A stretch of DNA of 64,000 nucleotides from an uncultured Myxococcales bacterium (GTDB lineage Bacteria; Myxococcota_A; UBA9042; CAIXZC01): the NCBI GenBank assembly GCA_903895725.1, contig CAITUV010000082.1, positions 1 to 64,000 on the forward strand. The letters are read 5' to 3'. Of the stretch, positions 25,225 through 34,797 are shown one piece after another; the first letter of the stretch is position 1, and each line of letters starts with the position of its first letter. Under the pieces are notes generated by a model, which was given only the letters and a program-made list of their open reading frames with translations, was not told where the DNA came from and made no database searches. The translations under genes were made by a program, and so were the position numbers.

Positions 25225-27531
25225 TCAATGCACGTAACCGAACCGAATCTTGAACCCCGCTTCCGTCCCGACCAGCTCCCGGATGGCGGGCCTGCCGAAG
25301 AACAGCTCGGCCTTCACGTCACCCGCCACGCCGATGATCCGGGCCTCCAGCTGGTGGAAGCGCAGCTTCGCCGGCGGACAGCCGTCGTCGGGAATCCCGT
25401 TGCAGTCGTTGTCCTTGCCGTCGCAGATCTCCTGCGCCCCATGATGGAAGGCCGGATCGAAGGGAGCGCAGTCGGTCAGGTCCGGGTCCAGGTCGTTGTC
25501 GTCGTCCGGGTCCACGCAGTTGGCGACGCCGTCCTTGTCCACGTCCGGAAACCCTTCATCGATCGGACCGTTGCAGTTGTCATCGAAGCTGTTGCATGCC
25601 TCTGGAGCACCGGGATAGATCGTCGAATCGAAGGGCCCGCAATCCTGCTCGTTCACGAAGCCGTCCCCGTCCGCATCCGGGTCGCAGGCGTTGCCCAGGA
25701 GGTCCTGGTCGAGGTCCTCCTGGAGCTGGTTGATGATGGTCCGGCAGTTGTCGTCGCACCCCTTGGTCAACCCTCCCGTGCACCGCTTGTCGCCCTCGAC
25801 ACCGCTGCCATCGCCGTCGTCGAGGATCCCGTCGTTGTCGTCGTCCGGGTCACACGCATCGCCCATCGGGTCGCCATCGGTATTGACCTGGTCCACGTTG
25901 GGTACGAGCGGGCAGTTGTCCTGGAAGTTGGGGATTCCGTCCCCATCGGAGTCGATGTCCACGCAATCGGCAATGCCGTCCTTGTCCGAGTCGGGGAACC
26001 CCTCGTCGACGATGCCGGTGCAGTTGTTGTCCTTGCCGTCGCACACCTCGGGAAGACCGTTGCCAACCTCCGGGTCCAGCGGCTTGCAGTCGGTCACGTC
26101 CGGGTCACCGTCGTTGTCATCATCCAGGTCTGCACAATCGGCCAGGGCGTCGCCGTCGGAATCCGGGTACCCTTCGTCGGAGAACAGGTTGCAGTTGTTG
26201 TCGAGGCCGTCGCACACGTCGGCCGCATTGGGATAGATGGCGGGGTCCGTGGGGTTGCAGTCCCACGGATTGGGGCTCCCGTCGCCGTCCATGTCGTCGT
26301 CGCACTCGTCCCCGAGCTTGTCCCCGTCAATGTCGCCCTGTCCCGGATTGGCCACGAACGGGCAGTTGTCCGACACATCCGGCACGCCGTCGTTGTCGTC
26401 GTCCTCGTCGCAGGCATCGCCCAGCCCGTCCTCATCGTGGTCCGCCTGCCCCAGGTTCGCAATCAGATCACAATTGTCCACGGTATCCAGGATTCCGTCC
26501 CCGTCGTCGTCGAGGTCGATGCAGTCGGAGGCCCCGTCCGAATCCGTGTCGTCGAACCCCTCGTCCACCTGGTTGTCGCAGTTGTTGTCCTCGCCGTCGC
26601 ACAGCTCCGGCCCGGGCTCCTGGGCATCGCACTGGAGGCCCTCCTGCCCCAGGCAGAGCTGCATTCCCTTGCACTCGCCGTGCTCATTCTTCTTCACGCA
26701 CGGCAGGTCGGCCAGCTCCTCGTCCGCGGTGCCATCGCAGTCGTCATCCTTGCCGTTGCACGTCTCGGCTTGCGGTGTGGCGGCATCGCACTCGGTCCAC
26801 CCCTTGTCGCCGTCGCAGAGCTTCTCTCCGAAGCACTTCCCGAATTCGTTGGATGCCGAGCACTCCTCCGTGGTCTGGTCGAGCTCGTGCGTGCAGATGC
26901 AGCTCCCCGTATCCGGTGTGCACAGCGACACCGGCTCGTCCAGTCCGGCAATCTCCATCACCGTGCACGTGTAGTGAAGCGGGCATCCCTGGCCCCCCGA
27001 ACAGTCGGTGAGGCAGAAATTGCCCGATGCCCCGACCGGTACGCACAGGTCCCCCTGGTACAGACAGTCGTCGTTTCCCCCGCAGGTCTTGCACAGGTTG
27101 GCCTTGGGCGGCACACACACGAACGTCAGGTCCGGTCCCCCGGTGGCGATCCCCTTGCACACCCAATCCTTGGGGCATTCCTCGACACAGTTGATGGTGC
27201 ACACGGAGGTATCCTCGTCCACCTCGATACACACTCCGCTCTCACAATCGTCGTTGCCCGCACAGGGCTTTCCCCAATCACCGAAAGGTCCCGCATCCGA
27301 GTCTGCGAAGAAACCGTCCGGGAAGGAATCGTGGTCTTGCGCCGTACCATCCGGAACGTCTGGGGTTGCCGGCAGGTCAGGCCCGTGATCCGCCGGGACG
27401 TCGGCCAAGCCGACCTCCTCGGGCCCCGTCCCGTCCACCAGGTCGAAAGACCCCTGGCCCGCCGGGTTCGAACCGCAGGCAAACGCAACGCCGCAAAGGA
27501 ACAGGAATCCGACGCGCCTCAGGTGACTCAT
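25225..27531 (-). CDS. MopE/type 3 repeat lipoprotein
   Basis: The start is ATG 27531, giving 768 residues, with a good promoter 62 bp upstream. The signal peptide ends in GVAFAC. After an Asp-rich linker come Cys-rich segments (ESGVCIEVDEDTSVC, NDDCLYQGDLCVP) of about 150 residues. Then come MopE-type metal-binding motifs (ETCNGKDDDCDGTADEE, ELCDGEDNNCDNQVDEG and four more), interleaved with DxDxDG calcium-loop repeats (DDDGDGILDTVDNC). The C-terminus (RFHQLEARIIGVAGDVKAE) is a small beta domain. The Cys-D-x-x-D-N/D-x-C-D motif is that annotated as the MopE copper-binding motif. The protein is a large acidic surface lipoprotein, paralogous in design to the one at 29107. Confidence 0.85.
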   Translation of the reverse strand: MSHLRRVGFLFLCGVAFACGSNPAGQGSFDLVDGTGPEEVGLADVPADHGPDLPATPDVPDGTAQDHDSFPDGFFADSDAGPFGDWGKPCAGNDDCESGVCIEVDEDTSVCTINCVEECPKDWVCKGIATGGPDLTFVCVPPKANLCKTCGGNDDCLYQGDLCVPVGASGNFCLTDCSGGQGCPLHYTCTVMEIAGLDEPVSLCTPDTGSCICTHELDQTTEECSASNEFGKCFGEKLCDGDKGWTECDAATPQAETCNGKDDDCDGTADEELADLPCVKKNEHGECKGMQLCLGQEGLQCDAQEPGPELCDGEDNNCDNQVDEGFDDTDSDGASDCIDLDDDGDGILDTVDNCDLIANLGQADHDEDGLGDACDEDDDNDGVPDVSDNCPFVANPGQGDIDGDKLGDECDDDMDGDGSPNPWDCNPTDPAIYPNAADVCDGLDNNCNLFSDEGYPDSDGDALADCADLDDDNDGDPDVTDCKPLDPEVGNGLPEVCDGKDNNCTGIVDEGFPDSDKDGIADCVDIDSDGDGIPNFQDNCPLVPNVDQVNTDGDPMGDACDPDDDNDGILDDGDGSGVEGDKRCTGGLTKGCDDNCRTIINQLQEDLDQDLLGNACDPDADGDGFVNEQDCGPFDSTIYPGAPEACNSFDDNCNGPIDEGFPDVDKDGVANCVDPDDDNDLDPDLTDCAPFDPAFHHGAQEICDGKDNDCNGIPDDGCPPAKLRFHQLEARIIGVAGDVKAELFFGRPAIRELVGTEAGFKIRFGYVH

Positions 27532-27592
27532 GACTGCCCCCACTCGCACCTCGTTCGACCCGACACGACGACAGGCGATTCTCCGAGGCACG

Positions 27593-27621
27593 ATTCTAGC
27601 CTCCTCGCGTCTGCGAATCAA
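27593..27621 (-). promoter_or_regulatory. Promoter of the MopE-type lipoprotein
   Basis: TTGATT (27621-27616) and TAGAAT (27598-27593) are 17 bp apart on the minus strand, giving a leader of about 55 nt. Confidence 0.6.
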
Positions 27622-27659
27622 TGGGACATGCCCGCCCCCGGGTAGTCCTCTCATGATCG

Positions 27660-27688
27660 TTGCGCGCGATGGCGAACTCGGGTACATT
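27660..27688 (+). promoter_or_regulatory. Promoter of the radical SAM operon
   Basis: TTGCGC (27660-27665) and TACATT (27683-27688) are 17 bp apart, divergent from the promoter at 27593-27621. It would drive the small lipoprotein and the genes behind it. Confidence 0.55.
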
Positions 27689-27785
27689 AATCGTCGTTCG
27701 AAGGGTGTCGCTTTCCGGTGGCACGCGGCCTGCCGACCTGCCGGAAACACCGGGTGACCGGAGTACCCTACGGGAGGGATTGTCC

Positions 27786-28010
27786 ATGAGGCTCGGTTCG
27801 AAGCTGCTGCTCGGTGTCGTGACCCTCTTCTGCCCAGTGGTCATGTCGGCCTGCTATGGTCCCGGATACGGGTACTTCCCCGAAGATACCCGTGACCTCA
27901 AGCCCGAAGACCAGGCAGCGAGCCAGGAAGTCTCGGCGGCCGACTGGCAGGTCGACGACTCGGCGACCGAGACTCTGACCGGCGACACGGAAGCTGCAGA
28001 GGCCAGGTAG
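27786..28010 (+). CDS. Tiny lipoprotein upstream of a radical SAM enzyme
   Basis: It starts at ATG 27786 and has 74 residues. The signal peptide ends in VVMSAC. The lipid-bearing Cys is followed at once by an aromatic-rich stretch, YGPGYGYFPED. The tail is acidic (DWQVDDSATETLTGDTEAAE). The stop codon abuts the TTG start of a radical SAM/SPASM gene, so the pair must be translationally coupled. Small proteins in this position are often the peptide substrates of such enzymes. I infer that the Tyr/Pro/Gly patch could be modified, which would make this an unusual lipidated substrate. The alternative is an ordinary small lipoprotein. Confidence 0.65.
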   Translation: MRLGSKLLLGVVTLFCPVVMSACYGPGYGYFPEDTRDLKPEDQAASQEVSAADWQVDDSATETLTGDTEAAEAR

Positions 28011-29096
28011 TTGACGGTCCCGATTTCCCGCAGAATGCGGCGGGTGCTTCACCCGCTCTACCGCACCCTGGAGACCCGAGTCCACCCGCTCCGCTATCTG
28101 TTCATCGAGATTACACGCCGGTGCAACCTTACGTGTAGACACTGCGGGAGCGACTGCACCACCGAGACCCCGTTCCAGGAGCTCACCACCGGGGAATGGC
28201 TGGCTTTCTTCGACTACGTCTCGACCCGTTTCGATACCCGGCGGCTCATGCTGGTGCTGACCGGCGGAGAGCCTCTGTGCAGGCCCGACCTTCCCCGTAT
28301 CCTGGAGGGGCTGCGCAAGAACCGGCTCTACTGGGGAATGGTGACCAACGGCTATGCCCTGACCGAGGAGCGGCTCGCACTCCTGAACCAGGCACGGCTC
28401 TGGAGCGTCACGGTCAGCCTGGACGGCCTCGAGGAGAGCCATGACTGGCTCAGAGGACGCACCGGGTCGTTTCAAAGGGCCCTTGCATCCATCCGCCTTC
28501 TGGCCGCGTCGCCCGTTCCCATGATGGATGTCGTGACCTGCGTCAATCCCCGCAACCTGTCCGAGCTGCACGAAGTCGCGGCCACGCTGCGTGGGGCTGG
28601 AGTCCGGAAATGGCGCCTATTCAGCATCTTCCCGACGGGGAGGGCGGCACTGGACAGCTCCCTCCTGCTCTCCGACGACCAGTTCCGGGGCCTGATGACG
28701 TTCATCGCGGGCATGCGGAGCGGACAGGCCCCCGAGGGGCTGGACGTGGAGTACTGCTGCGAGGCATTCCTCCCCCCGCACGTGGACCGGACCGTCCGGG
28801 AGGACCCCTATTTCTGCCGGGCCGGAATCTGCATCGGCTCCGTCCTTTGCGACGGCAGCATCAGCGCCTGCCCGAACATCTCCCGCTCCCTCATCCAGGG
28901 CAACATCCGCACCGACGACTTCCGAACCGTGTGGGAGAAAGGCTTCTCGCGATTCCGAGACCGAACCTGGATGCGCACCGGCGAGTGCCTCGAATGCACC
29001 CACTGGTCGCGCTGCCAGGGCAACTCCATGCACCTGTGGGATGACCAGCGGGGAAGGACGGCCCGCTGCTTCCACCCTGTCTTCCCGGAGAACTAA
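28011..29096 (+). CDS. Radical SAM/SPASM-type enzyme
   Basis: It starts at TTG 28011, directly after the stop of the tiny lipoprotein (ATG 28035 is an alternative without a ribosome site), and has 361 residues. The radical SAM motif is CNLTCRHC (CxxxCxxC) near residue 38, followed by the GGEPL motif. The C-terminal third has a Cys-rich SPASM-like region: CRAGICIGSVLCDGSISAC, then CLECTHWSRC and a final Cys, so it should hold auxiliary iron-sulfur clusters. Such enzymes modify peptides or proteins by carbon-centred radical chemistry in the cytosol. The target could be the tiny lipoprotein upstream or the giant lipoprotein downstream, before export. No peptidase or exporter is encoded nearby. 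Confidence 0.88.
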   Translation: MTVPISRRMRRVLHPLYRTLETRVHPLRYLFIEITRRCNLTCRHCGSDCTTETPFQELTTGEWLAFFDYVSTRFDTRRLMLVLTGGEPLCRPDLPRILEGLRKNRLYWGMVTNGYALTEERLALLNQARLWSVTVSLDGLEESHDWLRGRTGSFQRALASIRLLAASPVPMMDVVTCVNPRNLSELHEVAATLRGAGVRKWRLFSIFPTGRAALDSSLLLSDDQFRGLMTFIAGMRSGQAPEGLDVEYCCEAFLPPHVDRTVREDPYFCRAGICIGSVLCDGSISACPNISRSLIQGNIRTDDFRTVWEKGFSRFRDRTWMRTGECLECTHWSRCQGNSMHLWDDQRGRTARCFHPVFPEN

Positions 29097-29106
29097 GGAG
29101 ACGAAC

Positions 29107-32100
29107 ATGCGCACACGCTACCGGCTCCTGACTCTGTCTGCTTTCGTTGCCCTTTCCGCATGCGGCGGGACTTCGCCTCAGCCGACCATGGGGACCGACC
29201 TTGCGAGCGAATGGGGGGCATTTCCGGACGTGATGGACCTCCAGGAGGATGCGGCTCCGGTGGAATTGCCCCCTGAGCTTATCGATGAGGGCTCGCCCGA
29301 CCTCGCCCCGGAGCTGTCCGCCGACCTTCCGGATGGGCTGGTCGTCCCCGACGCCGATGATGCCGGCGATGCAGCGGACGTCGTTCCCGACGGGGAAGTC
29401 CTCCCCGGGGATCAGGACGGGGACGGAATCCCGGACCTTCTGGACAACTGCCCGGAGGACCCCAACCCTCTCCAGGAGGACCTGGATGGAGACCTCCAGG
29501 GGGACGAGTGCGACGGCGATGCGGATGGGGACGGCATCTTCAACCCGGTCGACAACTGCGTTGTTCTGCCGAACCCTCTCCAGGAAGACCTCGACCTGGA
29601 CGGACTCGGCGACCCCTGCGATGACGATGACGACTTCGACGATGTGCCCGATGTGGACGACAACTGCCCGAAGCAGACCAACGTCGGACAGGAAGACCTC
29701 GACCTGGACGGACTCGGAGACGAATGCGACGACGACGACGACGGTGACGGCCATGCGGACGCAGACGACAACTGTCCGGACGTCCCGAACGAAGGTCAGG
29801 GCGACCTCGACGAGGACGGGACCGGCAATGCCTGCGACGAGGATGACGACGGGGACGTCGTGCCTGACGACCAGGACAACTGCCCCCTCGTGGTCAACCC
29901 GGGTCAGGAGGACATGAACGATGATGGCGTCGGGGATGCCTGTGAGAACGACACAGACGGCGACGGGCTTCCGGACGACTCCGACAATTGCCCCGATGTC
30001 GTCAATCCGGAACAATCCGACACCGATGCCGATACCCTTGGGGATGCCTGCGATGAAGACGATGACGGCGACCTGCACTCCGACGCCTTCGACAACTGTC
30101 CCCTCGTCCCCAATGCGGCACAGAAGGACCTCGACAAGGATGGCATCGGAGACGAGTGTGACGACGACGACGATGATGACGGCCAGCTCGACTCCGCCGA
30201 CAACTGCCCCGTGACCCCCAATCCCGGCCAGCAGGATCTCGACCAGGACGGCCTGGGCAACGAGTGCGATGGAGACGACGACGGCGATGGCCATGATGAT
30301 GCCGCGGACAATTGCCCGCTCGTCCCGAATCCGGGCCAGAAAGACCTCGACAACGACGGCCACGGGGACGAGTGCGACGCGGATGACGACGGCGACGGGC
30401 TCGCAGATCCCGAAGACAACTGCCCCGTCGCACCCAATCAGGACCAGCTGGATCTCGACCAGGACGGCCTGGGCAACGAGTGCGATGGAGACGATGACGG
30501 CGATGGCCACGATGATGCCGCCGACAATTGCCCGATCCTCTCGAATCCTGCCCAGAAGGACCTCGACAACGACGGCAACGGGGACGACTGCGATGCGGAT
30601 GACGACGGTGACGGGCTCGAGGATTTCGAAGACAACTGTCCCGTGACGGCCAACCCGACCCAGCAGGACCTCGACAAAGACGGCCTGGGCAACGAGTGCG
30701 ACGACGATGACGACGGCGACGGACGCACCGACACCAAGGACAACTGCCCCACCGTGGCGAACCCCTCCCAGGACGACCTCGACAACGACATGGTGGGCGA
30801 CGTCTGCGACGACGACGACGACGGCGACGGCCAGGACGATGACAGCGACAACTGCCCCGTGACGGTCAACCCGACACAGCAGGACATCGACAAGGACGGC
30901 CTGGGCAACGAGTGCGACGATGACGATGACGGCGACGGCTGGGATGACGGCGAGGACAACTGCCCCGCAGTGGCCAATCCGTCTCAGTCGGACCTGGATG
31001 GCGACCAGGGAGGCGACGCGTGCGACTCGGATGACGACGGCGACGGCCAGGACGACCCGGACGACAACTGCCCGACTCTGAGCAACCCGACGCAGGATGA
31101 TCTCGACGGGGATGGCGAAGGGGACGCCTGCGATGTCGACGACGATGGCGACTCCGACCCCGACGTCGCCGACTGCTCCCCGAAGGACGATGCCGTCTTC
31201 CACGGACAGACCGAGTCGTGCAACTCGCAGGATGATGACTGCGACGCCCTCATCGACGAGCCCGGCTCCAAGGGTTGTGCCGAGTACTTCGAGGATGACG
31301 ACGGCGACGGATTCGGCGGCGGCTCGTCCCAATGCCTCTGTTTGCCCGAGGACCCCTATCTGCTTCTCGACGGGAGCGACTGCAATGATTCGGACGGAGC
31401 GGTCAACCCGACCGCTCTCGAGGTCTGCAACGGCACCGACGATGACTGCGACGCTGCGACGGATCCCGAGGATTCCCTCGGGTGCACCGACCTGTGGACC
31501 GACCAGGACCAGGACGGTTGGGGAGTGGGCAAGAGCCGGTGCCTCTGCCAGCCGGAGGACGATTTCACGGCCCTGCAGGAAGGAGATTGCCTCGACTCGA
31601 ACAAGTCAGTCAGTCCGGATGCCGCCGAAGCCTGCAACGGTTCGGACGACGACTGCGACACGGAGGTGGACGAGGTCGATGCGGTGGGCTGCACTCCGTA
31701 CTATGCGGACAAGGACGACGACAACTGGGGCGACCCGGCGGACTCGCAGTGCCTGTGCAAGGCGAGCCTCGACTACTTCCTCACGACGGCAGGGGACTGC
31801 AACGATGCGGACGTCGCCGTCAATCCCAAGGCCCAGGAGATTCTCTGCGACGGAAAGGACAACGACTGCGACGGCCAGAATCCCATGGGCTCGGTCCTCT
31901 GGTCGGACAACTTCGACGACGGCAATTCCTCGGGATGGTCGCTCAGCACCAGCAACGCCAGTGTCTACTGGCACGTGACCAACTACCGCCGAAACAGCCT
32001 TCCCTTCTCCCTTGGCTACTCCAATGCCCAGTCGCACTCCTACAACTACGGGAAGGCCCTCGGCGTCGCCCAGGCACCGACGCAACCGCTCCCGGGGGCC

Positions 32101-32412
32101 CTGGCTGCCGGGACCAAGCTCATGCTCGAGTACCGACTCCTGGCGCTGCATGACAAGGTCGATGTCTGCACCGCGGACAAGACCAAGTACGATGTGTTCT
32201 CCGTGACTGCGGGCAACACGCCGCTCTTCTCCGCCTGCTCCGACATGCTGGACCTCATCCCGGCCTGGAACCTGCAGCAGATCGACTTGACGGGATACAA
32301 GGGACAGTCGCTCAACCTCCGCTTCCTGTTCGACACGGTGGACAACAAGAACAATGCGGGGGAAGGGATCTACATCGACGACATTGCGATTTCGGTGGTC
32401 TGCCCTAAGTAG
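29107..32412 (+). CDS. Giant type 3 repeat/MopE lipoprotein
   Basis: It starts at ATG 29107 behind AAGGAG, 10 bp after the radical SAM gene, and has 1101 residues. The signal peptide ends in FVALSAC. Residues 105-690 are sixteen tandem units of about 36 residues, each DDDGDG...DNCP...NPxQxDLDxDGxGDxCD. They should bind many calcium ions and form a stiff rod. Four MopE-type motifs follow (ESCNSQDDDCDALIDEP, EVCNGTDDDCDAATDPE, EACNGSDDDCDTEVDEV, ILCDGKDNDCDGQNP). The last 170 residues are a beta-sandwich beginning SDNFDDGNSSGWSL. The protein is extremely acidic. It is probably a long surface stalk that presents the C-terminal domain. Confidence 0.88.
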   Translation: MRTRYRLLTLSAFVALSACGGTSPQPTMGTDLASEWGAFPDVMDLQEDAAPVELPPELIDEGSPDLAPELSADLPDGLVVPDADDAGDAADVVPDGEVLPGDQDGDGIPDLLDNCPEDPNPLQEDLDGDLQGDECDGDADGDGIFNPVDNCVVLPNPLQEDLDLDGLGDPCDDDDDFDDVPDVDDNCPKQTNVGQEDLDLDGLGDECDDDDDGDGHADADDNCPDVPNEGQGDLDEDGTGNACDEDDDGDVVPDDQDNCPLVVNPGQEDMNDDGVGDACENDTDGDGLPDDSDNCPDVVNPEQSDTDADTLGDACDEDDDGDLHSDAFDNCPLVPNAAQKDLDKDGIGDECDDDDDDDGQLDSADNCPVTPNPGQQDLDQDGLGNECDGDDDGDGHDDAADNCPLVPNPGQKDLDNDGHGDECDADDDGDGLADPEDNCPVAPNQDQLDLDQDGLGNECDGDDDGDGHDDAADNCPILSNPAQKDLDNDGNGDDCDADDDGDGLEDFEDNCPVTANPTQQDLDKDGLGNECDDDDDGDGRTDTKDNCPTVANPSQDDLDNDMVGDVCDDDDDGDGQDDDSDNCPVTVNPTQQDIDKDGLGNECDDDDDGDGWDDGEDNCPAVANPSQSDLDGDQGGDACDSDDDGDGQDDPDDNCPTLSNPTQDDLDGDGEGDACDVDDDGDSDPDVADCSPKDDAVFHGQTESCNSQDDDCDALIDEPGSKGCAEYFEDDDGDGFGGGSSQCLCLPEDPYLLLDGSDCNDSDGAVNPTALEVCNGTDDDCDAATDPEDSLGCTDLWTDQDQDGWGVGKSRCLCQPEDDFTALQEGDCLDSNKSVSPDAAEACNGSDDDCDTEVDEVDAVGCTPYYADKDDDNWGDPADSQCLCKASLDYFLTTAGDCNDADVAVNPKAQEILCDGKDNDCDGQNPMGSVLWSDNFDDGNSSGWSLSTSNASVYWHVTNYRRNSLPFSLGYSNAQSHSYNYGKALGVAQAPTQPLPGALAAGTKLMLEYRLLALHDKVDVCTADKTKYDVFSVTAGNTPLFSACSDMLDLIPAWNLQQIDLTGYKGQSLNLRFLFDTVDNKNNAGEGIYIDDIAISVVCPK
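29410..31140 (+). repeat. Sixteen tandem 108-bp units coding for type 3 repeats
   Basis: The unit is marked by GACAACTGCCC codons every 108 bp. Units near 30200-30320 and 30440-30560 are nearly identical over long stretches, which suggests recent duplication or recombination. Confidence 0.75.
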
Positions 32413-32459
32413 GGGAGACCTCTCCATCCGGCGTTGCCAACCAGAGGAGGGATTTCGAC

Positions 32460-34061
32460 ATGAGGTTCGCAAGCATCGTGACGACAGGTCGAGAGAAACA
32501 GATGCACGGGTGCAGCCCTGCCCGTCAGCGCGCTCTGATCCTGGCTGCTCTGCTGCTGACCGCATGTGCGTCTTCCGGCGGGCCCCCTCCGGTCCACGAG
32601 CTGAGCCGGCTGGAGTTGGAGCACCGCATCTACATGGACTACCGTCTGCTCGAGAGTGCCTCGACGGGGTTGGGTGAGGCCCTTGCATTCTGCCGGGAGC
32701 GCCCCGACCTGTTCCCGGAGAAGGAGCGCGGCCGCAAAGAGCTGCTCCCCACCGAGAGCCGTGATGAGGTTCGCAGCCTCTGGGCCTCCATGCTCGATCG
32801 CTACATGGCGCTCGATTCGGTCAAGCGGTACCACCAGGACTACTGGCGCATCGCGAACATGCGCCTCAGGAAGCACTCCTTCGCAATCCTCTATACCACT
32901 TTCCTGGTCCAGTACAGCACGGCACTCCAGTTCCTGGAGCTTGCCCGCAACAACCCCGACCTGGACGTGCTCCTGGACGAGCCGATCCCGGAGCTCGGCC
33001 TGTCGCAGGGGACGTTCGGGAGATTCAAGACCCGGTTCCTCAACGTGGCCGCTGCCACCGAGTTTGCCGCCCTGGACGTCACGTACTCGGCCCTGAAGAA
33101 GCCCGACGTGTTCGGTCTGAGCGCCAGGATTGAGGAGGCACGAGGCCACGTCCTGGAGGCGGGGAAGGGCACGGGAATCGAGATGACCATCGAGAACGCG
33201 GGGACGATCATCAGCAAGGCGGGGTTCTCGGCCTACTTCCCGGTCCAGGCGGGTATCTCGGAATGGATGGGGGATACCAAGGTGCACCGCACCGGAGAAT
33301 CCCTGGTGAAGCCGGAGCAGATCGCGACGCTCACCCCCGACCTCCGTCCGGGGGACGCCCTGTTCGAACGACGAGAATGGTACCTTTCGAACATCGGGCT
33401 GCCCGGATTCTGGCCCCACGTCGCCATCTACATCGGCACGCAGGAGGAACGCCGTGCGTTCTTCGCCGGAGATGCCGAAACCGCTGATTGGGTCCGCTCC
33501 CTGGGTGAACCCTCGGGAGACCTCGAAACGCTGCTCACTTCAAGCTTCCCCAAGGCTATGGAGACGGCCAACGGACCGGGCGAGCACGAACATCCCTACC
33601 GCTGCATCGAGGCGATCTCGGAAGGCGTTGTCTTCACGACCATCGAGCACTCCGCGGATTGCGACTCCCTCGCCGTGCTCCGCCCGAAGCTGTCCAAGAA
33701 GGAAGTCGCACGAGGTCTCTACCGTTCGATCTACTATGCGGGAAGGCCCTATGACTTCAACTTCGACTTCGTGACCGACTCGTCCCTGGTGTGCACCGAA
33801 CTGCTCTTCAAGGCGTTCGAGCCGGCCGAGGGGTTTGCCGGGCTCCAGTTCCCCATCGAGACCGTGGCCGGCCACCGCGTGGTCCCGGCAAACGGCATGA
33901 TCCGCCAGTTCGACAAGACGATGGGGACCGCTGCTCAGCAGTTCGACTTCATCGCGTTCCTGGACGGCCATGAGAAGAAGGGGGAAGCCATTCCTGCCAC
34001 CCTCGAAGAGCTTCGCCAGTCCCACAAGCGCCCCAAGTGGCACATCCTCACGCAGGAGTAG
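32460..34061 (+). CDS. YiiX/C92-like permuted papain-fold lipoprotein
   Basis: It starts at ATG 32460, 8 nt after AGAGGAGGG, and has 533 residues. The signal peptide ends in LLLTAC. The N-terminal half (residues 30-250) is helical and unassigned. The C-terminal half is a circularly permuted NlpC/P60-type fold: PGDALFERREWYLSN, then WPHVAIYIG with the catalytic His, and much later SLVCTELLFKAF with the catalytic Cys. The His-before-Cys order defines the YiiX/YaeF (peptidase C92) group. Members act on amide or ester bonds in cell-wall or lipid substrates, and here the enzyme would work on the outer face of a membrane. It is the last gene of the radical SAM operon. Confidence 0.82.
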   Translation: MRFASIVTTGREKQMHGCSPARQRALILAALLLTACASSGGPPPVHELSRLELEHRIYMDYRLLESASTGLGEALAFCRERPDLFPEKERGRKELLPTESRDEVRSLWASMLDRYMALDSVKRYHQDYWRIANMRLRKHSFAILYTTFLVQYSTALQFLELARNNPDLDVLLDEPIPELGLSQGTFGRFKTRFLNVAAATEFAALDVTYSALKKPDVFGLSARIEEARGHVLEAGKGTGIEMTIENAGTIISKAGFSAYFPVQAGISEWMGDTKVHRTGESLVKPEQIATLTPDLRPGDALFERREWYLSNIGLPGFWPHVAIYIGTQEERRAFFAGDAETADWVRSLGEPSGDLETLLTSSFPKAMETANGPGEHEHPYRCIEAISEGVVFTTIEHSADCDSLAVLRPKLSKKEVARGLYRSIYYAGRPYDFNFDFVTDSSLVCTELLFKAFEPAEGFAGLQFPIETVAGHRVVPANGMIRQFDKTMGTAAQQFDFIAFLDGHEKKGEAIPATLEELRQSHKRPKWHILTQE

Positions 34062-34088
34062 GAGCTTCCGCAGGTCGGCGGACTCCGG

Positions 34089-34784
34089 CTACAGGTCGAT
34101 TTCCTGCTGCCCGAGCACGAGCGAAACCTTGTTGTTCCCGTTCAGCTGCCGCAGCATCTCCAGGAACCGGGTGGCATCGGTGGACCGCTTGAGGACGACG
34201 GAGTAGATCACCTCCTGGAGCGCCCCTTCCCGCACCGTCTCCACCGAGATGATGTGCCACGTCTCGAGGTTGCGCTCGAAGGCCTCGGAAAGGAGCCTGG
34301 AATGGTCCGCATCGTGGGGAAGCCGGACGATCAGGATGCGCTCCCGGATCACCTTGGCGAACAGGTTGAGCCGGCTCATCAGGATCACGGTCCCCGACAT
34401 GCAGATGGTCGCGAACACGGCCAGGAGGTAGAACCGCGTACCGCAGGCCATTCCGATGGCCAGCGTCATGAACACGAACCCGATGTCCCGGGTCTCCTTC
34501 ATCGCGTTCCGGAACCGGACGATGGACAGCGCACCGACCAGCGTGAACGCCCGGGCGATGTTCGAGCCGATGACCAACATGATGAAGGCCACGACGATGC
34601 CCAGAATCACCAGGGTGTGAACGTAGCTCTGCGAGTACGATACCCCCTTGTGGGTGAACCGGTACACCCATCCGACCAGCATCGAGAGCACCAGGCTCAG
34701 GCCGAACACGAGCACGACATCGAGCAGTGTGAACGTGCTGGTGAGATCTCCGAACCGTTCGATTTCCTTGAGCAGGTTGTCCAT
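34089..34784 (-). CDS. DUF4956 membrane protein
   Basis: The start is ATG 34784, 7 nt after GGGGGAG, giving 231 residues. Several hydrophobic helices fill the first 150 residues (LLDVVLVFGLSLVLSMLVGW, HTLVILGIVVAFIMLVIG, FYLLAVFATICMSGTVILM). They include the family's characteristic GALSIVRFRNAMKETRDIGF. A cytosolic alpha/beta domain follows. DUF4956 proteins are commonly encoded next to VTC-domain and CotH genes, as here, and are thought to work with them. This is the last gene of a five-gene operon, 13 bp after the VTC gene. Confidence 0.88.
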   Translation of the reverse strand: MDNLLKEIERFGDLTSTFTLLDVVLVFGLSLVLSMLVGWVYRFTHKGVSYSQSYVHTLVILGIVVAFIMLVIGSNIARAFTLVGALSIVRFRNAMKETRDIGFVFMTLAIGMACGTRFYLLAVFATICMSGTVILMSRLNLFAKVIRERILIVRLPHDADHSRLLSEAFERNLETWHIISVETVREGALQEVIYSVVLKRSTDATRFLEMLRQLNGNNKVSLVLGQQEIDL

Positions 34785-34797
34785 GTCCACACTCCCC

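Noticed and set aside
25228..27645. An 805-codon open frame on the plus strand
   Set aside because: It mirrors the MopE-type lipoprotein; its Val-rich translation is the complement of Asp/Asn codons.
28891..31332. An 813-codon open frame on the minus strand
   Set aside because: It mirrors the giant type 3 repeat lipoprotein and only reflects its repetitive Asp codons.
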